In this document: piece after piece, positions 46,503 through 55,787 of the stretch | Layout: each line of letters opens with the position of its first letter | Position numbering within the stretch: the stretch's first letter is position 1 | Origin: Hydrotalea flava | Lineage (GTDB): Bacteria; Bacteroidota; Bacteroidia; Chitinophagales; Chitinophagaceae | Reading direction: 5' to 3' | NCBI RefSeq assembly: GCF_001623405.1 | Contig: NZ_LUHG01000110.1 | Span: 1 to 64,000, forward strand | Length of the DNA stretch: 64,000 bases | Made by a program: the position numbers and the translations under genes | Notes under the pieces: generated by a model | Seen by the model: only the letters and a program-made list of their open reading frames with translations | Databases searched by the model: none | Told to the model about the DNA's origin: nothing

Positions 46503-47312
46503 TTACATGCTATCGCTGATTTTTTCAGCTACAATAATCGTATTTAAATATAACCGTTGGTTTTTTGGCCAAATGGGTTCAGTGCAAATAAATAATAGAT
46601 TTAAAAAAGGCACCAGTATTTGTCGTACTATTTTTTTAAACAATTTAAATCGGGAAACTACATAAACTCTATTTAACCAATCGTCGTGTAAATACACCAT
46701 CAACATTTGGTGAATGGTAGATAAAGCGTGGCCGTTTTTATCGATGATGATTATTTTGAATCCATTTTTTTCTAATAGTGCCCGAAGCGCAAATTGGGTA
46801 TATCGGGCATAATCTACCGGAATTTCATGTTCTTCCCATGCAAATGGACAGGTTATTAGCATTTTACTACCGGGCTTTAGCACACGATTGAGTTCAGGTA
46901 AAATAGCTTCTAAATTAAAAACATGCTCAAACACCTCAGAACTGAATAAGCTATCAAACTGATGCTTTTCAAATGGAAGCGTTTTTCCATCATAAAAAAA
47001 ATCAATTGATTCATTTTGATGTGTATGCCCGTCACTATTATAATCTACCCCGGTGTAGGTTTCAACATGGTTAAATAATGACTGGTAAGGTTTTGCGCCA
47101 CAACCAAAATCTAATAAATGCCCATTCAATTCTGTACTATACAATCTAATTTTATTGTATAATCCTTTTCGTATACAATACAAAGGATGACGGAATGTGG
47201 GGTTAAAATCATTTGAAACCATAATCCATAATAATAAAGTAACGGCAGCAAGATAAACCGTTTTGTATAAATATATTCCCACTATTTCGCCATCTTTGAA
47301 TTTTGAATACAT
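46503..47312 (-). CDS. Class I SAM methyltransferase, membrane-associated
   Basis: A 269-residue methyltransferase with an N-terminal hydrophobic segment (about 13-30) and the SAM loop LLDFGCGAKPYQSLF (67-81), then FDSLFSSEVFEHVFN and LKPGSKMLITCPFAWEEHE, the usual class I order. It probably methylates a saccharide intermediate of the surrounding cluster (inference from context). It is divergent from the flippase gene with 45 bases between the starts, so the two may share control. Confidence 0.85.
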   Translation of the reverse strand: MYSKFKDGEIVGIYLYKTVYLAAVTLLLWIMVSNDFNPTFRHPLYCIRKGLYNKIRLYSTELNGHLLDFGCGAKPYQSLFNHVETYTGVDYNSDGHTHQNESIDFFYDGKTLPFEKHQFDSLFSSEVFEHVFNLEAILPELNRVLKPGSKMLITCPFAWEEHEIPVDYARYTQFALRALLEKNGFKIIIIDKNGHALSTIHQMLMVYLHDDWLNRVYVVSRFKLFKKIVRQILVPFLNLLFICTEPIWPKNQRLYLNTIIVAEKISDSM

Positions 47313-47357
47313 AAATTTGACGCATTATGTTGCATTCATTAATTGGTAGCCATCATT

Positions 47358-48842
47358 ATGGGTAGTATCCGGCATCAAACCATTATTTCAAGCTTTTTAG
47401 TGTACATTGGTTTTTTAGTAGGTGCACTGAATACCTATTTTTATGTAACCAATGGTTCATTTACCCCCGAACAGTTTGGCTTAACGCGCATATTTTTTGA
47501 TTTTGGGCAAAACATGTACATTTTTTCCAGCTTAGGTATCATTCCGGTTATTTATAAATTTTATCCTTATTACAAAGACAATCTTCCGGCACAAAAAATA
47601 GATATTGTTACCTGGGCAATGGGTACTGCATTGGCCGGATTTTTTATTTTATTGATTGTAGGTTTTTATTTTCAGCCGGTTATTGTACATGCCTATCAGC
47701 AAAAATCGCCTTTAATTGTAGATTTTTATTATTTCATGTTTCCCTTTGCATTGGGCATGTTATTATTTTCGGTATTAGAAGCGTATTGCTGGGCCATTCA
47801 TCAAACCATTATTGCTAATTTTTTGAAAGAAACGGTCATGCGCATGGTTACCACTGTGTTCATTTTACTGTTTTATTTTAAAATCATCCGTTTCGAAACT
47901 TTTGTTTGGTTATTTACTTTTTTATATGCGTTTATTTTTGTGGTGCTGGTACTGTATCTGCGAAAAATAAAACAATTGTATTTGCCCTTGCAAATGAGCC
48001 GGGTAACCAAAAAATTTTGGAAAAAAATGATGGGTATGCAGGCATTTATTTTTGGAGGCACCCTCATTAGCTCCATTGCTGCAACCATTGATAGTGTTTT
48101 TATTGCGCATTTTCAAGATCTGGTATCGGTGGGTATTTTTGGGTTATCGCAATATGCAGCCAATTTGGTGCAGGTACCGCAACGCAGCATTCAGGCAATA
48201 GCAACCGGTTATTTATCCAAAGCCTGGAAGGATAAAGATTTTAAAGAAATTAACCGAATTTATGTTCGTTCCTGTATCAATTTATTGTTGTTAGCCCTTT
48301 TTATATTTGGTAACATTTGGCTGAATGTGGCACAGGGCATGGAGGTGTTGCATGTGCAGGATAAATACAAATCAGGCCTGGGTGTTTTGTTTATTTTGGG
48401 TATGGCCAGAATTGTAGATGCAGGTACGGGTGTTAATAATGTAGTAATTAATACTTCTACTTTCTGGAAGTTTGATTTTAATAGTGGGGTAATTTTATTG
48501 ACCTTACGTTTGCCCTTAACCTGGTTTTTAATTAAACATTATGGTATTATTGGCTCGGCAGTTGGTGAACTGACTTCCTACCTGATTTACAATTTTATAC
48601 GTTTTGAATTTTTAAGAAGAAAATTTAACATGCAACCTTTTAACAGCAAAACCATTTTAGCCATCGTATTGGGTGTTGGTGCATTTATGGTAAGTTATTT
48701 ACTGTTTCATCCCATTAATGGCTGGACAGGAATTATACTTCGTTCCGCATTGTTTTCTATTATTTTCTTAGTTGGTATCTTTATCATGAATTTAACACCG
48801 GATGCTATGCAATTATTTGAAAAATGGTTTCGAAAAAAATAA
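47358..48842 (+). CDS. Polysaccharide flippase (Wzx-like)
   Basis: A 494-residue membrane protein with about 12-14 hydrophobic segments, typical of the MOP-superfamily polysaccharide exporters: start MGSIRHQTIISSFLVYIGFL, FGLSQYAANLVQVPQRS and several charged loops. It would flip a lipid-linked oligosaccharide to the outer face of the inner membrane. An in-frame TTG at 47343 is less likely than the ATG at 47358. The GT9 gene follows after 28 bases. No polymerase (Wzy) is recognised nearby. Confidence 0.87.
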   Translation: MGSIRHQTIISSFLVYIGFLVGALNTYFYVTNGSFTPEQFGLTRIFFDFGQNMYIFSSLGIIPVIYKFYPYYKDNLPAQKIDIVTWAMGTALAGFFILLIVGFYFQPVIVHAYQQKSPLIVDFYYFMFPFALGMLLFSVLEAYCWAIHQTIIANFLKETVMRMVTTVFILLFYFKIIRFETFVWLFTFLYAFIFVVLVLYLRKIKQLYLPLQMSRVTKKFWKKMMGMQAFIFGGTLISSIAATIDSVFIAHFQDLVSVGIFGLSQYAANLVQVPQRSIQAIATGYLSKAWKDKDFKEINRIYVRSCINLLLLALFIFGNIWLNVAQGMEVLHVQDKYKSGLGVLFILGMARIVDAGTGVNNVVINTSTFWKFDFNSGVILLTLRLPLTWFLIKHYGIIGSAVGELTSYLIYNFIRFEFLRRKFNMQPFNSKTILAIVLGVGAFMVSYLLFHPINGWTGIILRSALFSIIFLVGIFIMNLTPDAMQLFEKWFRKK

Positions 48843-48870
48843 TGCATCACGCTAAAATACTTTGATTGCC

Positions 48871-50016
48871 ATGCTTAATTTTTTAAAAGGATTGGTGTAT
48901 GATTTTGTTTTATTGCTTGCCATAACCGGCAAACGAAAAAAATCAAATATCCCCCAAGCGTTGATTGTTCGTACCGATGAAATTGGCGATTATGTTTTGT
49001 GGCAATCATTTATTCCCGAATTGATACAAAGTAATTTGTTGAAGGATTATACGATTGAATTTGTGGGCAATACTTCCGTTAGAACCTTGTTTAATTTAAA
49101 AGGAAAAAATTATTTCGCGAAAGCTATTTGGTTGCATAAGCATGCTTTTAAAACCAATATGTATTATCGGTACCGGTTTTTACGCAATATTTATCTGGCA
49201 GGATATGATATGGTGATCAATCCTATTTATTCCCGTTCAAAAAGAATTGATGACAGTATTGTAAAAGCTGCAAAAGCCCGACTAACCATTGGCATGTACC
49301 GCAATAAAGAAAATTATGCTGGCTATGAAAGATTATACGATTTTAAACTATATCGGCAATTAATGCCAGAAATGCAAAAGCCTGTTTTTGAATTTTACAG
49401 AAACAAAGCATTTACTGAATTTGTTACCCAACAAAAAAGTAAAATTACAAAACCTGAATTTCCGGTAGAATCCATTCATTCTGAAATTCCTTCTAAATTA
49501 TACCATGACTATTTTGTAGTTTTTCCCGGTTCCAGAAGCGCACAGCGTATATGGCCTACTGAAAATTTTGTTGAAGTAAGTAATTATCTATACGAAAAAT
49601 ACAAATGGGTGGCCGTTGTTTGCGGTTCAAGGGCAGACCAACCTTATTGCAAAGCATTTATAGAAGAATACCAACATCCGGTAAAAAATTTAACAAATAA
49701 AACCACTCTGCCCGATTTATTGCTGGTATTGAAACAAGCCAAATGTTTATTGTCAGTAGATACCGGCTCCATTCATTTAGCGGCTTTAGTAAATTGCACG
49801 GTATTTGGAATTTTTAACGGTTCACAATATGGCCGGTTTGCACCTTATCCAAAAGAAATTGCCAATAATATTATTGCCGTTTATCCGGATATAATTGATG
49901 ACGCAGTGGCGAAAGGAAATGAAAATGATTTATTGAAATACGAATATGTGGTAAACATTCCGTATGCCAGTGTTACGGTATTAAAAATGATTACAACTAT
50001 AAAAAAATATTTATAG
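48871..50016 (+). CDS. Glycosyltransferase family 9 (heptosyltransferase-like)
   Basis: A 381-residue GT-B enzyme. It has the GT9 features TDEIGDYVLWQSFIPEL (about 36-52), VVFPGSRSAQRIWPTENFVE (about 214-233) and the donor-binding SVDTGSIHLAALVNC near the C-terminus. Members usually add heptoses to LPS core or related sugars. Start at ATG 48871; a TTG at 48862 is possible. It lies in the plus-strand part of the glycan cluster between the flippase and the TylF-type gene. Confidence 0.88.
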   Translation: MLNFLKGLVYDFVLLLAITGKRKKSNIPQALIVRTDEIGDYVLWQSFIPELIQSNLLKDYTIEFVGNTSVRTLFNLKGKNYFAKAIWLHKHAFKTNMYYRYRFLRNIYLAGYDMVINPIYSRSKRIDDSIVKAAKARLTIGMYRNKENYAGYERLYDFKLYRQLMPEMQKPVFEFYRNKAFTEFVTQQKSKITKPEFPVESIHSEIPSKLYHDYFVVFPGSRSAQRIWPTENFVEVSNYLYEKYKWVAVVCGSRADQPYCKAFIEEYQHPVKNLTNKTTLPDLLLVLKQAKCLLSVDTGSIHLAALVNCTVFGIFNGSQYGRFAPYPKEIANNIIAVYPDIIDDAVAKGNENDLLKYEYVVNIPYASVTVLKMITTIKKYL

Positions 50017-50074
50017 CAACTTAATTTATTTTGAAACCAACCAAATATAAATAATATATTTTTAATTTAAAAAA

Positions 50075-50824
50075 ATGAAAATAAAACCAATTAAAGCACT
50101 GAAGGTATTGTTCGATTTAGAAGAAAAAAAACAAATATTTCCATTAGATTTTGAACCCTTTCATAAAGATATTATTGAAAAAGTTAGGCCATTTACCATG
50201 ACCAGCAATGAACGTTTATATGGTTTAATAGAAGCTGTAAAATATGTAATACAAAATAATATATCGGGAGATTTTGTTGAATGTGGCGTATGGAAAGGCG
50301 GAAGCATGATGGCTATTGCTGAAACTTTGGTACAGTTAGGGGTTACTAACAGACAGTTGTATTTGTATGATACCTTTACCGGAATGACAGCACCAACCAA
50401 AGAAGATCAGGATTCATTAAACCGAGATGCTGCCACCCAATTAAAAAATGAAGCATCCCATAAATCGGAAAGTGTGGTTTGGGCATTTTCTACTATAAAT
50501 GAAGTAAAAAGAAATATAGGAAACATTAATTACCCTTCTCACAATATACATTTTGTGGAAGGTGATATTCTGCAAACAGTTCCTTCCATTTTACCGCAAC
50601 AAATTGCGCTATTAAGATTAGATACGGATTGGTATGCTTCCACAAAACATGAAATGATTCATTTGTATCCATTGCTAAATAAATATGGTGTTTTAATTAT
50701 TGACGATTATGGTTTCTGGAAAGGTTCAAGACAAGCAGTTGATGAATATGTTCAGAAAAATAAAATTCAAATATTACTGAACAGGATGGATGATACAGGT
50801 AGAATTGCTTTAAAACTGAAGTGA
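50075..50824 (+). CDS. TylF/MycF family O-methyltransferase
   Basis: A 249-residue enzyme of the TylF family, which methylates sugar hydroxyls of macrolides and other glycans. Diagnostic parts are DFVECGVWKGGSMMAIAETL (the SAM loop), LYDTFTGMTAPTKED, LLRLDTDWYASTKHEMIHLY and LIIDDYGFWKGSRQAVDEY with the metal-binding aspartates. In this position it most likely caps or decorates sugars of the surface glycan (inference). It is followed by the convergent GT2 gene after 5 bases. Confidence 0.88.
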   Translation: MKIKPIKALKVLFDLEEKKQIFPLDFEPFHKDIIEKVRPFTMTSNERLYGLIEAVKYVIQNNISGDFVECGVWKGGSMMAIAETLVQLGVTNRQLYLYDTFTGMTAPTKEDQDSLNRDAATQLKNEASHKSESVVWAFSTINEVKRNIGNINYPSHNIHFVEGDILQTVPSILPQQIALLRLDTDWYASTKHEMIHLYPLLNKYGVLIIDDYGFWKGSRQAVDEYVQKNKIQILLNRMDDTGRIALKLK

Positions 50825-50829
50825 TTATA

Positions 50830-51612
50830 TTATACATTTTCCCACCCCAATCGTTTCTTTAATTGAAAAAGCCATTTGCCCAGAGGTGTTTGCAATACTA
50901 TAAAAAGCAACTTTAAGCGCCATTGCCAAATGCGGCAAGGTATGGAAAAACCGAAGTGTTTTTCGTAAATAACAATATTTTCTTTTAATGAAGCCAGGTA
51001 TTGTGTAGAACTGATGCCCGTATCATCAAATAAAGTAATCACATCATTGTAAAAAGCATAGGGCTCTTTTTGTATTCTGCAAAGCATATCATAATCCATT
51101 CCTATCTTAAAATCAGTATTATACATACCGCATCGTTCATACACTTCTTTTTGTACCAACCAGGCAGGATGTGCTACGCTACGCATGCCCCGATATAATT
51201 TATTTGCCTCAAAAGGCTTACCAACGGTTACCCATTGTTGTGCACGTTGTAGGGTTATTTTACCACTCATCCATTGTATTTCGGGATGCGCATCCAAAAA
51301 ACGGTTTACCTCCATTAATACATTTTCATGGGCATACACATCACCTGAATTCAGCAAATGAATAAAACCATTGTGCACCCGGCTAATGCCTTTATTGAAT
51401 GCATCAGCAATGCCTTTATCGGCTTCATTGATCCATTTTCGGTAAGCGGGCTGTGTTGTTTGTAATAACCAGTCTTGTATATCCGGTGTAGTGGAACCGT
51501 TAATAATCCAATGTGCAACCGGTTTACAGGTCTGCGCATCAACAGCCGCACAGGTTTTTTGCAAAGCCGTTAAGTTATTGTAACAAATGGTTATAATGGT
51601 GATGGTTGCCAT
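50830..51612 (-). CDS. Glycosyltransferase family 2
   Basis: A 260-residue GT-A enzyme with ITIITICYNNLTALQKTCAA at the nucleotide-binding N-terminus, INGSTTPDIQDWL, the DKGIADAFNKGIS block and LLNSGDVY (the DxD-equivalent), as in the GT2 branch related to WcaA-type transferases. It is the last gene of the glycan cluster and lies 11 bases after mqnA on the same strand, so it may be co-transcribed with mqnA although unrelated in function. Confidence 0.88.
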   Translation of the reverse strand: MATITIITICYNNLTALQKTCAAVDAQTCKPVAHWIINGSTTPDIQDWLLQTTQPAYRKWINEADKGIADAFNKGISRVHNGFIHLLNSGDVYAHENVLMEVNRFLDAHPEIQWMSGKITLQRAQQWVTVGKPFEANKLYRGMRSVAHPAWLVQKEVYERCGMYNTDFKIGMDYDMLCRIQKEPYAFYNDVITLFDDTGISSTQYLASLKENIVIYEKHFGFSIPCRIWQWRLKLLFIVLQTPLGKWLFQLKKRLGWENV

Positions 51613-51623
51613 TAATGCAATAC

Positions 51624-52370
51624 TTATATTGTGTGAAGTAAAGATAAAAATTGCGCTAATCCTTTTCTCTTCTCATTAGTAAGCAAATAACTGATGTTTG
51701 CGGTATAATACTTGTGTAAATCATACACCGGATAATCCATTCCTTCTAACACTTCATGAATATGCGAAACACCATAGCCATTGGCTATATTGAATGCTTC
51801 TATAAATGCTGCATTCAAAGGTTTATTGGCAATCCAGGCTGCAAAAACAAAGGGCAAGCCTGTCATTGATTTCCATGCTGCTGCTAAATCGTATACAAAT
51901 GGAGAAATATTGCGTTGTTCCAATGCCCGGTCGCCAATTACCACGCCGGCTGTATTGCCTTTAATCTGTTCTCTGAAATCAATACCGCCATCTATAAAAA
52001 CAACTTCCTTCTTCCAATAATGCTTCAGCAATACTTTGGCTAAGTTCACCGAAGTGCGGCTTTGATAGTCTAACAGCACATGCGTAACTGATTCAATGGG
52101 CTGCTCGCTGAAAATACAAACAGAAGCTACCTCATGCTCAGCACCAATGCAATAATCGGTAATAATGTATGATTCTTTCATTTTGGGCAATACTGCTATG
52201 GGGATTAAACCCACATCAATCGTATCATTCAATAACATTTCTGCAATATGGGCAGGATAATCTTCTGTTAAATCAATTTGTTGTAATAATGTAGCATTTT
52301 GCCTCACTCCAAATAATAAAGGCTTTGTATTTAAATAACTTACAGCGCCAACGCGTATTCTCTTGTTCAA
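51624..52370 (-). CDS. mqnA: Chorismate dehydratase (futalosine pathway)
   Basis: First step of the futalosine route to menaquinone: chorismate to 3-enolpyruvoyl-benzoate. The product (about 248 residues) has the family start RIRVGAVSYLNTKPLLFG, LTEDYPAHIAEMLLNDTIDVGLIPIAVL and GDRALEQ, as in MqnA. No ATG is in frame near this point; TTG at 52370 gives MNKRIRVGAV, matching family starts, and is preceded by an A-rich stretch. Another TTG at 52391 would add seven residues. Other mqn genes are not in the window. Confidence 0.9.
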   Translation of the reverse strand: MNKRIRVGAVSYLNTKPLLFGVRQNATLLQQIDLTEDYPAHIAEMLLNDTIDVGLIPIAVLPKMKESYIITDYCIGAEHEVASVCIFSEQPIESVTHVLLDYQSRTSVNLAKVLLKHYWKKEVVFIDGGIDFREQIKGNTAGVVIGDRALEQRNISPFVYDLAAAWKSMTGLPFVFAAWIANKPLNAAFIEAFNIANGYGVSHIHEVLEGMDYPVYDLHKYYTANISYLLTNEKRKGLAQFLSLLHTI

Positions 52371-52517
52371 TTCTTTTACTTTTGCATGCAAAGAAAAGAA
52401 AATTCGGCGGTTTCATTTGTTTATGTAAATGATGGATTGATTTTTTAGTGATTTCTTTCAACACGGTATGGCAGCAATTGAAACCAAATTTTATTCATGT
52501 AATGAAACCAACTTGTA

Positions 52518-53864
52518 ATGGAATTAAACACTTTGACAGCTCTCTCGCCCATTGATGGCCGTTATAGAAAACAAACGGCTCATTTAGATATCTATTTTTC
52601 TGAATACGCTTTAATGAAGTACAGGGTAAGGGTTGAAGTTGCTTATTTTATTTTTTTGGCAGAAAAACGATTTTTTAAACTACCGGCTGCATTACAAAAA
52701 AAATTATTGGAAATAGCGGATAATCTTAGTCTGGCCGATGCCCATCATATTAAAGAAATGGAGGCCATTACCAACCACGATGTAAAAGCGGTAGAATATT
52801 TTTTAAAAGAACATATTGAAAAAGCTGGCGGAGCAGCCATTAAAGAATGGGTACATTTTGGTTTAACCTCGCAGGACATTAATAACACGGCCATTCCGTT
52901 AAGTTGGAAAGAATGTATTTTAATGGAGTACCTGCCTGCATTACTCAACCTGAAACAACAAATTGTTGCATTGGCCAAGCAATGGAAAAAAGTGCCTATG
53001 TTAGCAAGAACACATGGCCAACCGGCTTCGCCTACAATTTTAGGAAAAGAATTCATGGTTTTTGCCGAGCGTTTAGAACATCAAGTTGCCTCGCTTGCTG
53101 CCATTCCGTTTACTGCAAAATTTGGCGGTGCCACGGGAAATTTTAATGCCCACGTAGTGGCCTTTCCGAAGAAGAACTGGGTACAATTGGGTAACGAGTT
53201 TGTTGAAAAAAAATTAGGTTTACAAAGGCAACAGTTTACCACACAAATTGAACACTATGATGATTTGGCAGCACATTTAGATGCCATGCAACGCATTAAT
53301 ACCATATTGATTGATTTTTGTAGAGATATTTGGACATATATTAGTCAGGATTATTTTAAACAAAAAACGAAACCAGGTGAAGTAGGCTCTTCGGCTATGC
53401 CACATAAAGTAAACCCGATTGATTTTGAAAATGCCGAAGGTAATTTAGGCATGGCCAATGCCATTGCAGCCCATTTGGCCGCTAAACTTCCTATTTCCAG
53501 GTTACAACGCGATTTAACAGACTCAACCGTATTAAGAAATTTGGGCATTCCGGTTGCACATACATTCATTGCTTTGCAATCTATAACAAAAGGATTAGGA
53601 AAATTGGTTTTGAATGAAACAAAACTACAATCAGATTTAGAAAACAATTGGGCGGTTGTAGCAGAAGCCATTCAAACTATTTTACGCCGAGAGAATTATC
53701 CCAATCCGTATGAAGCACTTAAAGAACTTACCAGAGGCAAAGAAGGTATTACAAAAAATACTTTGCATCATTTTATTGATGGTTTAAAAATTAGTGCCGC
53801 TCTTAAAAAAGAATTGAAAGCCATTACCCCGTATAATTATACCGGTGTATCTGCTCCTTTTTAA
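52518..53864 (+). CDS. purB: Adenylosuccinate lyase
   Basis: Acts twice in purine synthesis, releasing fumarate from SAICAR and from adenylosuccinate. The 448-residue protein starts with LTALSPIDGRYRKQT (5-19), has THGQPASPTILGKE in the middle and the fumarase/aspartase signature GSSAMPHKVNPIDFENAEG (about 293-311). Length fits the E. coli-type enzyme (456). A bidirectional terminator follows. Confidence 0.96.
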   Translation: MELNTLTALSPIDGRYRKQTAHLDIYFSEYALMKYRVRVEVAYFIFLAEKRFFKLPAALQKKLLEIADNLSLADAHHIKEMEAITNHDVKAVEYFLKEHIEKAGGAAIKEWVHFGLTSQDINNTAIPLSWKECILMEYLPALLNLKQQIVALAKQWKKVPMLARTHGQPASPTILGKEFMVFAERLEHQVASLAAIPFTAKFGGATGNFNAHVVAFPKKNWVQLGNEFVEKKLGLQRQQFTTQIEHYDDLAAHLDAMQRINTILIDFCRDIWTYISQDYFKQKTKPGEVGSSAMPHKVNPIDFENAEGNLGMANAIAAHLAAKLPISRLQRDLTDSTVLRNLGIPVAHTFIALQSITKGLGKLVLNETKLQSDLENNWAVVAEAIQTILRRENYPNPYEALKELTRGKEGITKNTLHHFIDGLKISAALKKELKAITPYNYTGVSAPF

Positions 53865-53882
53865 AAATGCCATTCAATGCAA

Positions 53883-53920
53883 GAAAAAAAGCCTGCTCAT
53901 TCTGTTAAAGCAGGTTTTTT
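53883..53920 (+). terminator. Bidirectional Rho-independent terminator between purB and lepA
   Basis: A-rich AAAAAGCCTGCT pairs with AGCAGGTTTTTT around an 11-base loop, with A and T runs on the two sides, so it can stop transcripts from both convergent genes. Confidence 0.85.
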
Positions 53921-53939
53921 GAAAGATAGAAAATAGCAT

Positions 53940-55724
53940 TTAATCTAACTTCAATACAGCTAAGAAGGCTTCTTGTGGCACTTCTACATTGCCAATTTGG
54001 CGCATCCGTTTTTTCCCTTCCTTTTGTTTTTCTAACAATTTACGTTTACGGCTAATATCGCCACCATAGCATTTTGCAGTAACATCTTTTCGCATGGCAG
54101 AAATGGTTTCACGGGCAATTACTTTAGCACCAATAGCAGCCTGTATGGCAATTTGAAATTGTTGACGAGGCAGTAATTCTTTTAACTTTTCACACAATTT
54201 ACGCCCAAAATCATGCGCTCTGCTTCTATGAATCAAAGCACTTAAAGCATCTACTTTATCCCCATTCAACAAAATATCCATTTTCACAATATCAGCTTCT
54301 CTATACCCGATAGGCGAATAATCGAAAGAGGCATACCCACGGGTACTACTTTTTAGTTTATCATAAAAATCAAACACAATTTCAGTTAATGGCATTTCAA
54401 AAATTAATTCTACCCTTGTTGGGGTTAAATACGACTGATTAATGAGAATACCCCGTTTGCCTAAACAAAGTGTCATAATATTGCCAATATAATCCGGCAG
54501 TGTAATAATTTGTGCTTTGATAAATGGTTCTTCAATCCTGTCTAAACGCGTAGGATCGGGCATTTCATAAGGATTATTCACTATAATTTTATCGCCTTTT
54601 GAAGTATAGGCATGAAAACTAACGTTGGGAACTGTGGTAATAACGGTTTGATTAAATTCTCTTTCTAAGCGCTCCTGAATAATTTCCATGTGCAGCAGGC
54701 CTAAAAATCCGCAACGGAAACCAAAACCAAGGGCTTGGGAAGTCTCTAATTCAAATGTAAGGGATGCATCATTCAGTTGCAGCTTATCCATACATTCCCG
54801 CAATTCTTCAAAATCATCTGTATTTACAGGATAAATGCCGGCAAATACCATTGGTTTTACTTCTTCAAAACCCTGAATCATGGCACCGGGATTGGCAGCC
54901 AGTGTAATGGTATCGCCCACTTTCACTTCTTTGGCATTTTTAATTCCGGTAATAATATAACCTACATCTCCGGCGCGGAGCTCATCTTTTGGTGTCATGG
55001 TTAATTTCAGTACACCCACCTCATCTGCAAAATAATCCTGACCGGTTGATACAAACTGGATTTTATCACCTTTTCGCAGTGTGCCATTCATAATTTTGAA
55101 GTACACAATAATGCCTCTGAAACTATTGAAAACACTATCAAATATCAGTGCCTGCAAAGGTGCATCCACCTCTCCTTTTGGGGCAGGAATACGCTCAATA
55201 ATGGCCTGAAGAATTTCAGTAATGCCAATACCCGATTTGCCGCTTGCCAATAAAATTTCTTCGGGTTTACAGCCAATTAAATCTACAATCTGATCAGTTA
55301 CTTCCGGAATCATGGCCCCATCCATATCAATTTTATTGATAACAGGGATAATTTCCAAATCATTATCAATAGCCAGATACAGGTTACTGATGGTTTGTGC
55401 CTGTATGCCTTGTGATGCATCTACTAACAACAAAGCACCCTCACAGGCTGCCAATGCACGGCTTACTTCATAACTAAAATCAACGTGGCCGGGTGTATCA
55501 ATCAGGTTTAAAATGTATTCCTCTCCTTTGTACGGATAATTAATTTGAATGGCATGACTTTTAATGGTAATGCCTTTTTCGCGTTCCAAATCCATATCAT
55601 CCAATACCTGATCCATCATATCTCTGGAGCCGATGGTCTTGGTTTCTTCCAACAATCTATCCGCCAGCGTACTTTTTCCGTGGTCAATATGTGCTATAAT
55701 GCAAAAGTTTCTAATATTTTTCAT
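53940..55724 (-). CDS. lepA: Elongation factor 4 (LepA)
   Basis: Ribosomal GTPase that helps initiation and back-translocation. The 594-residue protein has G1 AHIDHGKST (11-19), the G3 motif [16 protein letters not shown] for G4 and the C-terminal signature [16 protein letters not shown] of LepA. Length matches the family (about 600). A perfect -7 box lies 8-15 bases before the start. Confidence 0.97.
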   Translation of the reverse strand: MKNIRNFCIIAHIDHGKSTLADRLLEETKTIGSRDMMDQVLDDMDLEREKGITIKSHAIQINYPYKGEEYILNLIDTPGHVDFSYEVSRALAACEGALLLVDASQGIQAQTISNLYLAIDNDLEIIPVINKIDMDGAMIPEVTDQIVDLIGCKPEEILLASGKSGIGITEILQAIIERIPAPKGEVDAPLQALIFDSVFNSFRGIIVYFKIMNGTLRKGDKIQFVSTGQDYFADEVGVLKLTMTPKDELRAGDVGYIITGIKNAKEVKVGDTITLAANPGAMIQGFEEVKPMVFAGIYPVNTDDFEELRECMDKLQLNDASLTFELETSQALGFGFRCGFLGLLHMEIIQERLEREFNQTVITTVPNVSFHAYTSKGDKIIVNNPYEMPDPTRLDRIEEPFIKAQIITLPDYIGNIMTLCLGKRGILINQSYLTPTRVELIFEMPLTEIVFDFYDKLKSSTRGYASFDYSPIGYREADIVKMDILLNGDKVDALSALIHRSRAHDFGRKLCEKLKELLPRQQFQIAIQAAIGAKVIARETISAMRKDVTAKCYGGDISRKRKLLEKQKEGKKRMRQIGNVEVPQEAFLAVLKLD

Positions 55725-55731
55725 ACAAATG

Positions 55732-55739
55732 CAAAGATA
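55732..55739 (-). promoter_or_regulatory. Candidate lepA promoter, -7 box TATCTTTG
   Basis: A perfect TAnnTTTG match on the minus strand, 7 bases before the lepA ATG, implying a very short leader. Confidence 0.55.
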
Positions 55740-55787
55740 TAAGGATAGCTGTCAAATAGACTGTGGTGGGGAATTTTTGCGAATAAT

